DNA of 62,683 nt from Betaproteobacteria bacterium. GTDB taxonomy: Bacteria > Pseudomonadota > Gammaproteobacteria > Burkholderiales > SG8-39. How positions within the stretch are numbered: position 1 is the stretch's first letter; every line of letters starts with the position of its first letter. Positions 1 to 7,948 of the stretch are shown here, piece after piece. The translations under genes were made by a program, and so were the position numbers. Below the pieces are notes generated by a model. It was not told the DNA's origin and did not search any database. It worked only from the letters and a program-made list of their open reading frames with translations. The stretch spans positions 1 to 62,683 of the forward strand of contig CANKMT010000019.1 in assembly GCA_947482825.1 (NCBI GenBank), read 5' to 3'.

Positions 1-2
1 CC

Positions 3-143
3 CATCGCTACCTCGCTGAGGCCCAATATCGATTCAACCGTCGCTTCAATCTGCGTTCCATCTTGGCTCGCCTGTTACGCGCCGCGTGCCTCACAAGCCC
101 AACCCCTGCCTTCGCCATTCGTGTGGCTGAGGCAAGTCGCTAA
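3..143 (+). mobile_element. C-terminal end of an IS1595-type transposase (cut by window edge)
   Basis: The reading frame open at the window edge gives 46 residues ending in TAA. It contains the run YRFNRRFNLR followed by RLLRAACLTSPTP, which resembles the C-terminal tail of IS1595/ISXO2-type DDE transposases as I know them. Only this tail is visible; the catalytic core would lie to the left of the window. No terminal inverted repeat could be assigned downstream. Confidence 0.6.
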
Positions 144-198
144 TCAGGAAGACTCTTGACCAGCGCGACATTTCTGCGCTCATTCAAAAGGCGGGCGT

Positions 199-260
199 GG
201 CAGCATTTCACCCTGAGAGCCAATAAAGACGCGGAGCCAAAGAAGAAATTGGCAGTATTT
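199..260 (-). repeat. Intergenic repeat, copy A
   Basis: About 62 bp that matches the sequence at 5734-5796 closely. It shares the end words GGCAGCATTT and GGCAGTATTT and the core GAGCCAATAAAGACGCGG. Here, as at copy B, it directly follows a copy of the frmA 3' end. It belongs to a family with other copies near 16465, 26119, 56742 and 62400. Confidence 0.65.
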
Positions 261-270
261 AAAGCCCGCT

Positions 271-456
271 TCAGTAAACCATCACGCTCCGGATCGACTC
301 GCCCTTGTGCATCTGGTCGAAGCCCTCGCGGATCTTCTCCAGCGGCATCACATGGGTGATCAGGTCGCCGCCGACCTCCTCGGGGTTCACGAAATGCGTC
401 ATGCCGAACTTCCCGGCGAGCACCTTGCGCGCCGGAATGAGTTCCACGCCGACAAT
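271..456 (-). pseudogene. Fragment of a formaldehyde dehydrogenase (frmA-like) gene with an internal deletion
   Basis: The minus-strand frame encodes the end of a class III alcohol dehydrogenase, from the stretch VGVELIPARK to the stop after RSVMVY. Compared with the intact frmA at 5806-6915, about 285 bp (95 codons, in frame) are missing: GGDL is joined directly to ITHVMPLEK. The break falls at the shared word AGGTCG, which occurs at both deletion ends in the intact gene. Upstream of about 456 the similarity stops. It lacks the zinc and NAD sites, so it cannot be an enzyme. It is diverged from the intact copy ([14 protein letters not shown] against [14 protein letters not shown]), so it probably derives from a second paralogue. 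Confidence 0.8.
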
Positions 457-478
457 CCTGATCGACGCAAGGCTGGCG

Positions 479-1639
479 CTAGGGCCAAAGTTTGCCAAGG
501 GCCAGCGCCTCGCTAAATCGCCGTATCGGCCAGACCTCGATATTTTCATCGACCCGCAATACGCGATCGCCGTCATAGACAAGAATGCGCCGCACCATGC
601 CAGGCAATTCGGCAATTGCACGCAACCCGGAAATCATGGAGGTGTCGAAGCGCCTGCTCGCCTTGACTTCTATGGCAAGGAATTCGCGCTCGCGTCGAAG
701 CAGAAAATCCACTTCGGTGCGCATTGCCTGAGCCGGCGCCCAATAGGTAAGTTCGGCGTAAAGTTTTTGTTCTTCGGCATGTGCGCGCAAGAGATGCAGC
801 ACCAAGCCTTCGAACAGCGGTCCGGTCTCCTCCTCCGTCAGGGGGCCGAGTTGCCGCTTGACGGCGCGCACCAGTCCCGGATCGGTCCAGTAAAGCTTGG
901 GGTGCTTGCGCTCTCTGACGCGAAGTTTTGCTTCGTAGCCGGGAAGGCGGTAGACCAGAAGCGTGTCTTCGAGAATTTCCAGATAACCATCGACGGTCAT
1001 TCGTGCCACACCGGCGTCGCGCGCGATGCCGGCAACGCTGATCGCCTGGCCATGAAACAAGGCCGCGATCGGGAGGAAGCGCACGAAACCGGGCAGGTTG
1101 CGCACCAGCGCTTCGGCCCTTATTTCTTCGCGAAGATACAGTTGCACATAAGCTTCGAGCGCCGCGTCGCGATCTTCGGCGGCCAGGATGAGCGGCACGC
1201 TGCCGTGGCGCAAGGTCTTTGCGGTGTCGAAATCGGCGCCCATTTCCGCTACGGTCAAGGGAAACATGAGCTTTCGTTGCGCCCGGCCGGCGAGCAGGTT
1301 GGTGCCCGCGGCACGCAGCTTTCGCGCGCTCGAACCGAGCAACGCGAACTTCAGACGCCGCGATTCGATGAAACGATGCACTTCATTCAGAAGGCTGGGC
1401 AGGCGCTGCACCTCGTCCACAATCACCCAGGAGCCCGGTTTGAGCGCGGCCAGTTCGGCGGCGAACAGGCCGGGATCGCTCAGATAGTCATGGTGGCGGC
1501 GCTCCTCCAGCAAATCGATCCGATGCGCTGCTGGCAGCGCCGCATTGGCCCAAGTGCTCTTGCCCACGCCACGCACCCCCAGCAGGAAGAAACTTGCCCG
1601 TGGGAGTTGAACCATTCGTTGAAATGAGTTGCTACCCAT
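479..1639 (-). CDS. AAA-type ATPase with DUF4143 nuclease-like C-terminal domain
   Basis: A 386-residue protein of the AAA_14/DUF4143 family. The Walker A motif GVRGVGKST is at residues 21-29, Walker B VIVDE at 72-76, and a sensor-like GSS follows. The C-terminal half is the DUF4143 domain with an EVD...EVK pattern (D311, E324, K326), reminiscent of a PD-(D/E)XK nuclease fold. The biological role of the family is not settled; such genes are often horizontally moved singletons. Here it sits alone between two scraps of frmA, which suggests it arrived by insertion or recombination. Met9 is an alternative start. The family assignment is firm; no function is claimed. Confidence 0.85.
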   Translation of the reverse strand: MGSNSFQRMVQLPRASFFLLGVRGVGKSTWANAALPAAHRIDLLEERRHHDYLSDPGLFAAELAALKPGSWVIVDEVQRLPSLLNEVHRFIESRRLKFALLGSSARKLRAAGTNLLAGRAQRKLMFPLTVAEMGADFDTAKTLRHGSVPLILAAEDRDAALEAYVQLYLREEIRAEALVRNLPGFVRFLPIAALFHGQAISVAGIARDAGVARMTVDGYLEILEDTLLVYRLPGYEAKLRVRERKHPKLYWTDPGLVRAVKRQLGPLTEEETGPLFEGLVLHLLRAHAEEQKLYAELTYWAPAQAMRTEVDFLLRREREFLAIEVKASRRFDTSMISGLRAIAELPGMVRRILVYDGDRVLRVDENIEVWPIRRFSEALALGKLWP

Positions 1640-1710
1640 GCCGTCATTTTACCATGCAAAATGACGGGATACATTGCAACTGTCTTGGCGCCCGTTGATC
1701 GCCGCATCGG

Positions 1711-1773
1711 CCTGATCGACTCGCCCTTGTGCATCAGGTCGAAGCCATCGTTGATCTTCTCGAGCGGCATCAC
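1711..1773 (-). pseudogene. 63-bp near-identical scrap of the frmA 3' end
   Basis: Sixty-three bases match 5824-5886 of the intact frmA with one mismatch (at 1747). They encode [20 protein letters not shown] but continue into unrelated sequence instead of the frmA stop. The near identity indicates a recent origin, unlike the diverged scrap at 271-456. The rest of the 1640-1830 gap holds nothing else I can recognise. Confidence 0.8.
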
Positions 1774-1830
1774 CTGCTCGACCTTCCATCCCGGATTTTT
1801 CGCGGCGCGGATCCGGGTCGGGCGTCCGGC

Positions 1831-3117
1831 CTATTGGGTAAACCCGAGCAACCGCGGCAGGAACAGCGTCACCTCCGGCAGCATGGCCACGATGATCAGC
1901 GTCACCACGATCGCGGCCAGGAACGGCAGCAGCGGCACGACCAGCTTTTCCATCGACAGGCCGCTGATCGCCATGCCTACGAACAGGCACAGGCCGACCG
2001 GCGGGGTGATGTGGCCGATGGCCGAAGCGATGACGCACACCATCCCGAAGTGAATCGGATGCACGCCGGCGGCCACCGCCACGGGCAGCAGCACGGGCAC
2101 CGTGACCAGGATGATCTCGGAAGGGGTTAGGAAGGTGCCCAGTACCAGGTACAAAGCGATGATCATGAGGATGAACAGCGACCAGTGCGGCGCGACCGAA
2201 GAGATCGCCTCGGCCACCTTGATCGGGAACTTCGAGTAGGTCAGCACCCAGCCGAAGGCGCCGACGAAGCCGATGATCATGCCGATGACCCCGGACAGGC
2301 GCGCCGAGTCGGCGAAGATCCTCGGCAGGTCGCGCCACGCGGGTTCGCGGTAGAAGATCGGCGTCACGACCAGCGAATAGACGACCGCGACCGCGGCGGC
2401 CTCGGTCGGGGTGAACACGCCGAACATGATGCCGCCCATGATGATGACCGGGATCATCAGCGCCGGCAGCGCCTTCACCAGCACGCGCATGAATTCGGGC
2501 AGCGTCGGCGGCTTTTCCCTCGGGTAGTTGCGCTTCTTTGCGATGAAAAACACCGGCACCGCCATGCCCAGGCCGACCAGCAGCCCCGGGATGATGCCCG
2601 CGGCGAACATGGCCGCCACCGACTGGTCGGCCATCCAGGCGAAGATCACGGCGATGATCGAAGGCGGAATGATCGGCGCGACGACCGCCGTGGAAATCGT
2701 CAGCGCGGTGGCGAAATCCAGGTCGTAGCCCTTGCGCACCATCTGCGGGATGAGGAAGGTGCCTAACGCCGAGACGTCGGCCACGGCCGATCCGGAGATG
2801 CCGCCGAACGCCATGCTGTCGACCACGTTCACGTACGCGAGGCCGCCGCGGAATCGCCCGACCAGCGCGGTGGCAAGATCGATGATCACGCGCGCGACGC
2901 CGCCGTGCGCCGCGATGTTTCCCGCCAGGATGAAAAGCGGCGCCGACAGCAGGAGGTAGGAATCCGACAGCAGGCCGACGAAGCGGGTCGGAATGATGAT
3001 CGGGTTGAGCGCGGGGTAGACCATCGCCGCGCCGAGCGCCCCGACGCCCATTGCAATGCTGATCGGCATGCCGAGCAGGATGCAGATGATGAATACGATC
3101 AGGAGGGTTTCTGCCAT
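1831..3117 (-). CDS. dctM: TRAP transporter large permease subunit
   Basis: A 428-residue integral membrane protein of the DctM family, the Na+- or H+-coupled transport subunit of tripartite ATP-independent periplasmic transporters. It is hydrophobic throughout, with family-typical stretches such as PLFILAGNIAAHGG, GISGSAVADVSALG and the C-terminal ITPPVGLCLF. The length is standard for the family (about 425-430). It overlaps the 3' end of dctQ by 19 bp and is the last gene of dctP-dctQ-dctM. The substrate is not evident from sequence; the divergent TauD-like dioxygenase hints at a sulfonate or organic acid, but that is inference. Confidence 0.92.
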   Translation of the reverse strand: MAETLLIVFIICILLGMPISIAMGVGALGAAMVYPALNPIIIPTRFVGLLSDSYLLLSAPLFILAGNIAAHGGVARVIIDLATALVGRFRGGLAYVNVVDSMAFGGISGSAVADVSALGTFLIPQMVRKGYDLDFATALTISTAVVAPIIPPSIIAVIFAWMADQSVAAMFAAGIIPGLLVGLGMAVPVFFIAKKRNYPREKPPTLPEFMRVLVKALPALMIPVIIMGGIMFGVFTPTEAAAVAVVYSLVVTPIFYREPAWRDLPRIFADSARLSGVIGMIIGFVGAFGWVLTYSKFPIKVAEAISSVAPHWSLFILMIIALYLVLGTFLTPSEIILVTVPVLLPVAVAAGVHPIHFGMVCVIASAIGHITPPVGLCLFVGMAISGLSMEKLVVPLLPFLAAIVVTLIIVAMLPEVTLFLPRLLGFTQ

Positions 3118-3620
3118 ACGCGCCTCAACGCAGAAATGATTTCACGGATCATCGGCAGGGCGATCAGCACCGCGCCGACCGGCACGGCGGCATAGACATA
3201 GCCCAGGGGGAGCCCGAGCCCGGCGCTGGTCTGCAACTGCGCATTCGGGACCAGCGTCAGGCTCAGCTTGATCAGGTAGAGGAACAAGCCAAGACCCGCG
3301 CCCGTCGTCAACACGAGGATCAGCGCGCGCATGCGCACCCCGCAGAGGTTGACGAAGTAATCGAGGACCGTGTGCTGGCCGCGCTGCATGGCCGAGGCGC
3401 CGCCGATCATGATCAGCCAGATGAACAGGTAGCGCGGCACTTCCTCGAGCCCGTCGATCCCCGACTTTCCGAGGAAGCGCAAGACCACCTGCAGGAACAC
3501 GGCTGCGGCCATGACGGCGAGGATCGCCCCCCCCACATGGCCCAGCCAGTCGTAGGCGCGCGCCCAGTAATCCGCGCGCGCCGCGGGATCCGGCGAGTGG
3601 CCGGTATCGGCGTCGGTCAC
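3099..3620 (-). CDS. dctQ: TRAP transporter small permease subunit
   Basis: A 173-residue protein with four predicted membrane helices, typical of DctQ, which forms a membrane complex with DctM. I chose the GTG at 3618-3620, four bases past the dctP stop, because the N-terminus then runs directly into the first helix (GGAILAVMAAAVFLQVVLRF). A longer open frame upstream lies entirely inside dctP and is a shadow. Motifs such as EVPRYLFIWLIMIG and the R-x-G-x-H region (QRGQH) are family typical. Translationally coupled to its neighbours on both sides. Confidence 0.9.
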   Translation of the reverse strand: MTDADTGHSPDPAARADYWARAYDWLGHVGGAILAVMAAAVFLQVVLRFLGKSGIDGLEEVPRYLFIWLIMIGGASAMQRGQHTVLDYFVNLCGVRMRALILVLTTGAGLGLFLYLIKLSLTLVPNAQLQTSAGLGLPLGYVYAAVPVGAVLIALPMIREIISALRRVWQKPS

Positions 3621-3624
3621 CGGA

Positions 3625-4623
3625 CTACTTGATCGCGAGGATGAAGTCCACCATCCGGCGCGCGTCCTTGCCGGCGGGCGTCGCGTAGAACTCTTCGTAC
3701 ACGCCCTGCGTGGCCTGGCGGAAAGGCGTTGCATCGGGCTTGGTGATCGAAACGCCCTTGGCCCGCACCAGGTCCTGGATCGACTTGTCCTCATCGAGGA
3801 TGAATGCGCGGTTGAACTGCCGCGCATGCGCCCAGGCGCCGGCAATCGCCGCCTGGCCGGCTGCGTCCTGCTTGGCCCAGGCCGCCTTCGCCATGATCAG
3901 CGCCACCGCCTGGTGGGTGTGCCGCACGTCGGCCACGTGCTTGGCCATGTCGTAGAACTTGTTGTGGTAGAAGGTGTTGATGCCGCCCTCGGCGAAATCG
4001 ATCACCTTGGTCTGCAGCGCGGTGGCCACTTCCGGAAAAGCGATCGGCGTCGAGATCATGCCCAGCGCCTTGAAGGTCGCGACCAGGATCTTGTCCTCCT
4101 GCACGCGCACCTTCTTGCCCTTGACGTCGGCGAGGCCGTTGATCGCGCCGTGTCCGTAGATGCCGCGATAGCCGGCGGCGATGAAGCCGACGAGCCTGAG
4201 GCCCTTCTTGTCGAGGACGCCTTCGTAGTACTTGGCCAGCGTGTCGCTGCCATCGAGCGCCTTGAACATGTGATCGTAGTCGCGGAAAATATATGGAAGC
4301 TGGAACACGGAGGCTTCGGGCACCAGGGTCGACAAGGGGGCCGTGGTAACCGGCGCGAACTCGACCGCGCCGAGTTGCACCTGTTGCGCGACCTCGCGCT
4401 CGCCGCCGAGCGCCCCGGAGTGGTGATGGGTGACCTTCAGCTTGCCGCCTGAAAGCTCGGCGAGCTTGTCGATGAACTGCTGCGAAGCCACCGAGGTGCC
4501 GTGCTTGGGCGGATTCACGTTGCCCATGCTCATGTCCTTGCCCTGCGCCAGCGCGCCCCCGCTGCCGGCCAGCAGCGCGGCCACGCACAATGCGGCAAAA
4601 CCTTGCGAACGGATCGAGACCAT
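3625..4623 (-). CDS. dctP: TRAP transporter substrate-binding protein
   Basis: A 332-residue periplasmic binding protein of the DctP family. Residues 1-26 form a signal peptide ending near ALAQG. The mature part shows QQFIDKLAELSGGKLKV, the GALGGEREVAQQVQLG stretch and the LQTKVIDFAEGG region that carries ligand contacts in the family. It is the first gene of dctPQM and starts divergently from the dioxygenase at 4800. The bound ligand is probably a carboxylate or related organic acid; nothing in the sequence fixes it. Confidence 0.92.
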   Translation of the reverse strand: MVSIRSQGFAALCVAALLAGSGGALAQGKDMSMGNVNPPKHGTSVASQQFIDKLAELSGGKLKVTHHHSGALGGEREVAQQVQLGAVEFAPVTTAPLSTLVPEASVFQLPYIFRDYDHMFKALDGSDTLAKYYEGVLDKKGLRLVGFIAAGYRGIYGHGAINGLADVKGKKVRVQEDKILVATFKALGMISTPIAFPEVATALQTKVIDFAEGGINTFYHNKFYDMAKHVADVRHTHQAVALIMAKAAWAKQDAAGQAAIAGAWAHARQFNRAFILDEDKSIQDLVRAKGVSITKPDATPFRQATQGVYEEFYATPAGKDARRMVDFILAIK

Positions 4624-4763
4624 GACTACCCCTCCCTTGTTTTATCCGGACTCTGGGAGCTGCGCAGACGAGCTCGGGGGCCCGCCGGCAGCTTTTCAAA
4701 TCTCTGATTGACGGCCAAACCGCACCGCTTTTCCATCGTATCACGCACTTCCGCGGCAAGTCG

Positions 4764-4792
4764 TTGACACGCGCCCGCCCGATCCCTACATT
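4764..4792 (+). promoter_or_regulatory. Sigma-70-like promoter placing the TauD-like gene on a leaderless transcript
   Basis: TTGACA (4764-4769) is followed after 17 bp by TACATT (4787-4792), four matches to the -10 consensus. Transcription would begin around 4798-4800, exactly at the ATG at 4800. The TTG of the -35 box also opens the reading frame, which is why a longer start at 4764 can be mistaken for the gene start. Confidence 0.5.
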
Positions 4793-4799
4793 TGGATGG

Positions 4800-5693
4800 A
4801 TGGGCACCTCCGGCACTTCGGCCATTGCGGCCAGAACCGTTCGCATCACGGCGCTCGATGCCCCGTTCGGCGCAAGCGTCGAAGGTGTGGATCGTGCCGC
4901 CCCCTGGGACGCGCAAACCAGCGCCGCCATAGGGCGCGCATTCCTCGATCGCCACGTCCTGGCGTTTCCGGGCGGCCTGCTGGATCCGGGCGGCGTGCTG
5001 GCCTTCGCCCGCCGGTTCGGCGAGCCGATTTCAGAGGTGAACCGGGAAAAGCGGCTGGGCGAGATCCCGGAGGTCTCCAGGCTCGACAGCACCATCAAGG
5101 CGATCGAAAGCGGCAAGGACCTCCTCTTTCACCAACAGTCGGCTTTGCGCAACGACGGCTGGCACACCGACCAGTCGTTCGTCGAACGGCCCGCCAAGGC
5201 GACCATCCTCCACGCCCTCGAGGTGCCGAGCCGGGGCGGCGCCACCTGGTTTTGCGACACCGAGGCCGCATACGAGGCGCTGCCCGCCGACAAGAAGGCG
5301 CGCCTGTCAGGGCTCGAGGCCGTCCACGGTTACGACACCGTGCGTGCCCGCTACCGGCCCGCGGTCCGCTCGCAGGCCGAGATCGACGAAACGCCGGAGG
5401 TCATCCATCCCCTGGTGCGCACCCATCCGGAGTCGGGACGCAAAGCGCTCTTCCTGAACTGCAACCGGGTGGATCGCATCGTCGGCCTGCCGCGCGCGGA
5501 AAGCGATGCGCTCCTGGACGAGCTGGCGGCCTGGGTTTCCCAGGAGCGATTCATCTACCGCCACCAATGGTCGGTCGGCGACATTCTCGTCTGGGACAAC
5601 CGCTGCACCATGCATCGTGTCTCTTACGACTCCCCCGCCGGTGACAGGCGAATCATGTATCGGGTCGTAACCCGGGGCGATCGGCCTTTCTGA
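4800..5693 (+). CDS. TauD/TfdA-type 2-oxoglutarate-dependent dioxygenase
   Basis: A 297-residue member of the taurine/2,4-D dioxygenase family, which couples 2-oxoglutarate decarboxylation to hydroxylation of a substrate. The Fe(II) facial triad is visible as H122-x-D124 (GWHTDQSF) and H272 (CTMHRV), with the 2-oxoglutarate arginine downstream in RRIMYR. Similarity to the family starts at VRITALDAPFGASVEGVD. No Shine-Dalgarno sequence precedes the ATG at 4800, and a promoter lies immediately upstream, so a leaderless message is likely. It is divergent from dctPQM, suggesting that the TRAP system imports its substrate. Substrate unknown. Confidence 0.88.
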   Translation: MGTSGTSAIAARTVRITALDAPFGASVEGVDRAAPWDAQTSAAIGRAFLDRHVLAFPGGLLDPGGVLAFARRFGEPISEVNREKRLGEIPEVSRLDSTIKAIESGKDLLFHQQSALRNDGWHTDQSFVERPAKATILHALEVPSRGGATWFCDTEAAYEALPADKKARLSGLEAVHGYDTVRARYRPAVRSQAEIDETPEVIHPLVRTHPESGRKALFLNCNRVDRIVGLPRAESDALLDELAAWVSQERFIYRHQWSVGDILVWDNRCTMHRVSYDSPAGDRRIMYRVVTRGDRPF

Positions 5694-5719
5694 AGCGCCG
5701 GCGCGGGCGCGCGCGCTTC
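5692..5719. terminator. GC-rich hairpin between convergent genes
   Basis: GAAGCGC (5692-5698) pairs with GCGCTTC (5713-5719), and the intervening bases are also almost all G and C. It overlaps the stop of the dioxygenase gene and faces the end of frmA. There is no T-tract, so it may act as an mRNA end-stabilising hairpin and not as an intrinsic terminator. Confidence 0.35.
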
Positions 5720-5733
5720 CGCTCATGGTCGAT

Positions 5734-5796
5734 GGCAGCATTTCGCCCTGGGAGCCAATAAAGACGCGGGGGTTGGCCTGAAAATGGCAGTATTTC
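5734..5796 (-). repeat. Intergenic repeat, copy B
   Basis: Read on the minus strand it is bounded by GAAATACTGCCA and GAAATGCTGCCA, a near-perfect direct repeat, with the core CGCGTCTTTATTGGCTC between them. It lies just past the frmA stop, between convergent genes. Copies A and E match it over their full length. Confidence 0.65.
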
Positions 5797-5805
5797 AGGC
5801 CCGCT

Positions 5806-6915
5806 TCAGTAAACCACCACGCTCCTGATCGACTCGCCCTTGTGCATCAGGTCGAAGCCGTCGTTGATCTTCTCGAGCGGCATCACATGGGTGATCAGGT
5901 CGTCGATGTTGATCTTGCCTTCCATGTACCAGTCGACGATTTTGGGCACGTCGGTGCGGCCGCGCGCCCCGCCGAAGGCCGTGCCCTTCCAGACCCGGCC
6001 GGTCACCAGCTGGAACGGCCGTGTGTTGATTACCTGCCCCGATCCCGCCACGCCGATGATCACCGAAACGCCCCAGCCGCGATGGCAGCACTCAAGGGCT
6101 TGGCGCATGACCTCCACGTTGCCGATGCATTCGAAACTGTAGTCGGCGCCGCCGCCGGTGATTTCGACCAGATGCGCCACGAGGTCGCCGCCGACCTCCT
6201 TGGGGTTCACGAAGTGGGTCATGCCGAATTTTGTTGCGAGTTCCTTGCGCGCCGGGTTGAGGTCCACGCCGACGATCATGTTGGCGCCCGCCATGCGCGC
6301 GCCCTGCACGACGTTGAGGCCGATCCCCCCCAGCCCGAACACCACCACGTTCGCGCCGACTTCGACCTTGGCCGTGTTGATCACCGCGCCGATGCCCGTG
6401 GTCACGCCACAGCCGATATAGCAGACCTTGTCGAAGGGCGCGTCTTCGCGGATCTTCGCCAGCGCGATCTCCGGCAGCACCGTGTAGTTGGAAAACGTCG
6501 AGCAGCCCATGTAGTGGTACACCGGCTTGCCCTCGAGCGAGAACCGGCTGCTGCCGTCGGGCATCAACCCCTTGCCCTGCGTGCCGCGGATCGCGGTGCA
6601 CAGATTGGTCTTCCTCGACAGGCACGACTTGCACTGGCGGCATTCCGGCGTGTAGAGCGGGATGACGTGGTCGCCTTTCTTCAGGCTGGTCACGCCCGGA
6701 CCCAAATCGACCACGATGCCGGCGCCCTCGTGGCCGAGGATCGCGGGAAAGAGCCCTTCCGGATCCGCGCCCGACCGGGTGAACTCGTCCGTGTGGCAAA
6801 TGCCGGTGGCCCTGATCTCGACCAGCACCTCGCCCGCGCGGGGCCCCTCCAGCTTCACCGTTTCGATGCTCAGAGGCGCACCCGCCTTGAAAGCCACTGC
6901 CGCCCGCACGTCCAT
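5806..6915 (-). CDS. frmA: S-(hydroxymethyl)glutathione dehydrogenase / class III alcohol dehydrogenase
   Basis: A 369-residue cytoplasmic zinc enzyme, the usual length for the family, that oxidises S-hydroxymethylglutathione (formaldehyde adduct) with NAD+. Catalytic zinc ligands are visible in GICHTD (C40) and GHEGAG (H62, E63). The structural zinc cysteines are C92, C95, C98 and C106. The NAD-binding stretch [18 protein letters not shown] follows. It is the last gene of the operon that begins with a Rieske oxygenase at 11990, with a 24-bp gap to the Bug gene before it. An O- or N-demethylating Rieske enzyme would release formaldehyde, which this enzyme would remove. Two scraps of the same gene lie to the left. 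Confidence 0.92.
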   Translation of the reverse strand: MDVRAAVAFKAGAPLSIETVKLEGPRAGEVLVEIRATGICHTDEFTRSGADPEGLFPAILGHEGAGIVVDLGPGVTSLKKGDHVIPLYTPECRQCKSCLSRKTNLCTAIRGTQGKGLMPDGSSRFSLEGKPVYHYMGCSTFSNYTVLPEIALAKIREDAPFDKVCYIGCGVTTGIGAVINTAKVEVGANVVVFGLGGIGLNVVQGARMAGANMIVGVDLNPARKELATKFGMTHFVNPKEVGGDLVAHLVEITGGGADYSFECIGNVEVMRQALECCHRGWGVSVIIGVAGSGQVINTRPFQLVTGRVWKGTAFGGARGRTDVPKIVDWYMEGKINIDDLITHVMPLEKINDGFDLMHKGESIRSVVVY

Positions 6916-6939
6916 TCGACTGTCCTTTCCTGTTGGTCG

Positions 6940-7914
6940 CTACTCGGCCTTGACGCCGATTTTCTTGAAGAGCTTGCCGTATCGCTCGAGTTGGTCCTTC
7001 GTATTCTTGTGCAGGTCTGCCGGCGACGAGGCTACGACGCTGAACCCCTGCGCGACGAGCTTGTCGCGCACCTCCGGCGAGGCTACGGCCTTGACCACTT
7101 CCGAGTTCAGGCGGGCGACGATTTCCCTCGGCGTGCCGGCCGGCGCGACCAGGCTGAACGACGAATAGAACTCGAACCCGGGCAGGAACTCCGCCACGGT
7201 CGGCACTTCGGGCAGCACCGCAGAGCGCTTCGGGCTCGCGATGCCGATTGCCTTGAGCTTGCCGCTCTTGATGAGGGTGAACACCGTGGGCAGGCCGGAG
7301 AACGAGGCATCGACCTGCCCGCTCGCCACGTCGAGTGCCGCCGCCGCAGCGCCCCGATACGGAATATGCGTGATGAAGACGCCGCCGCCCGTCTTGAACA
7401 TCTCCATGGCCACGTGCTGCGGGCTGCCGGCGCCGCCGGAGGAATAGTTGAGCTTGCCCGGCCTGTCTTTCGCCGCGGCAATCACGTCGCCCGCGTTCCT
7501 GTACGCGGACCCCGGCGACGCAACCAGCGCCCACTCCATCGAGGCCACCTGCGAGACCGGCTCGAAATCCTTGAGGATGTCCCACGGCATCTTCGCGTGC
7601 ACGTTGGGCAACATCGTCATGATGCTGTCGTTGAAGCCGCCGATCGTATAGCCGTCGGGCGCAGCCTTGGCCACGCGCTCCGCGCCGATCAGGCCCGCCG
7701 CGCCAGGCTGGTTTTCGATCACGATCGGCTGGCCCATGTTTTCGGACATCTTCTGCGCGACGACGCGCGCCGCGTTATCGACGGCGCTGGCCGCCTGCAG
7801 CGGAACCACCATGAGGATCGGCTTGCGGGGATAGTCGGGCTGTGCGGCCACGGATTGCGCTGCCGCGGCGAGCACCAATGCCAACCGGACCTGCCAGAAC
7901 CTTAGGCGCCGCAT
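6940..7914 (-). CDS. Bug/TctC-family periplasmic substrate-binding protein
   Basis: A 324-residue protein of the Bug (TctC) receptor family, which bind carboxylates in the periplasm. The signal peptide is at residues 1-25 (cleavage near VAAQ). The family signature APDGYT appears in KAAPDGYTIGGF, and HIPYRGAAAAALDVASGQV is the usual second signature. It lies in the Rieske-frmA operon, 34 bp after the ABC fusion gene. No TctA or TctB partner is nearby. It has VPLQAASAVDNAAR where most members have an FPPGGxxD-like loop, so its ligand pocket may differ. Ligand unknown. Confidence 0.9.
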   Translation of the reverse strand: MRRLRFWQVRLALVLAAAAQSVAAQPDYPRKPILMVVPLQAASAVDNAARVVAQKMSENMGQPIVIENQPGAAGLIGAERVAKAAPDGYTIGGFNDSIMTMLPNVHAKMPWDILKDFEPVSQVASMEWALVASPGSAYRNAGDVIAAAKDRPGKLNYSSGGAGSPQHVAMEMFKTGGGVFITHIPYRGAAAAALDVASGQVDASFSGLPTVFTLIKSGKLKAIGIASPKRSAVLPEVPTVAEFLPGFEFYSSFSLVAPAGTPREIVARLNSEVVKAVASPEVRDKLVAQGFSVVASSPADLHKNTKDQLERYGKLFKKIGVKAE

Positions 7915-7948
7915 GATTCCCCCTTCGGGCGTTGCCGAGAGGAAGCGA

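Noticed and set aside
5842..7905. A 687-residue open frame on the plus strand
   Set aside because: It is antisense to frmA and the Bug gene. Its translation is rich in Arg, His, Asp and Ala, a usual by-product of GC-rich codon use, and it shows no family motif.
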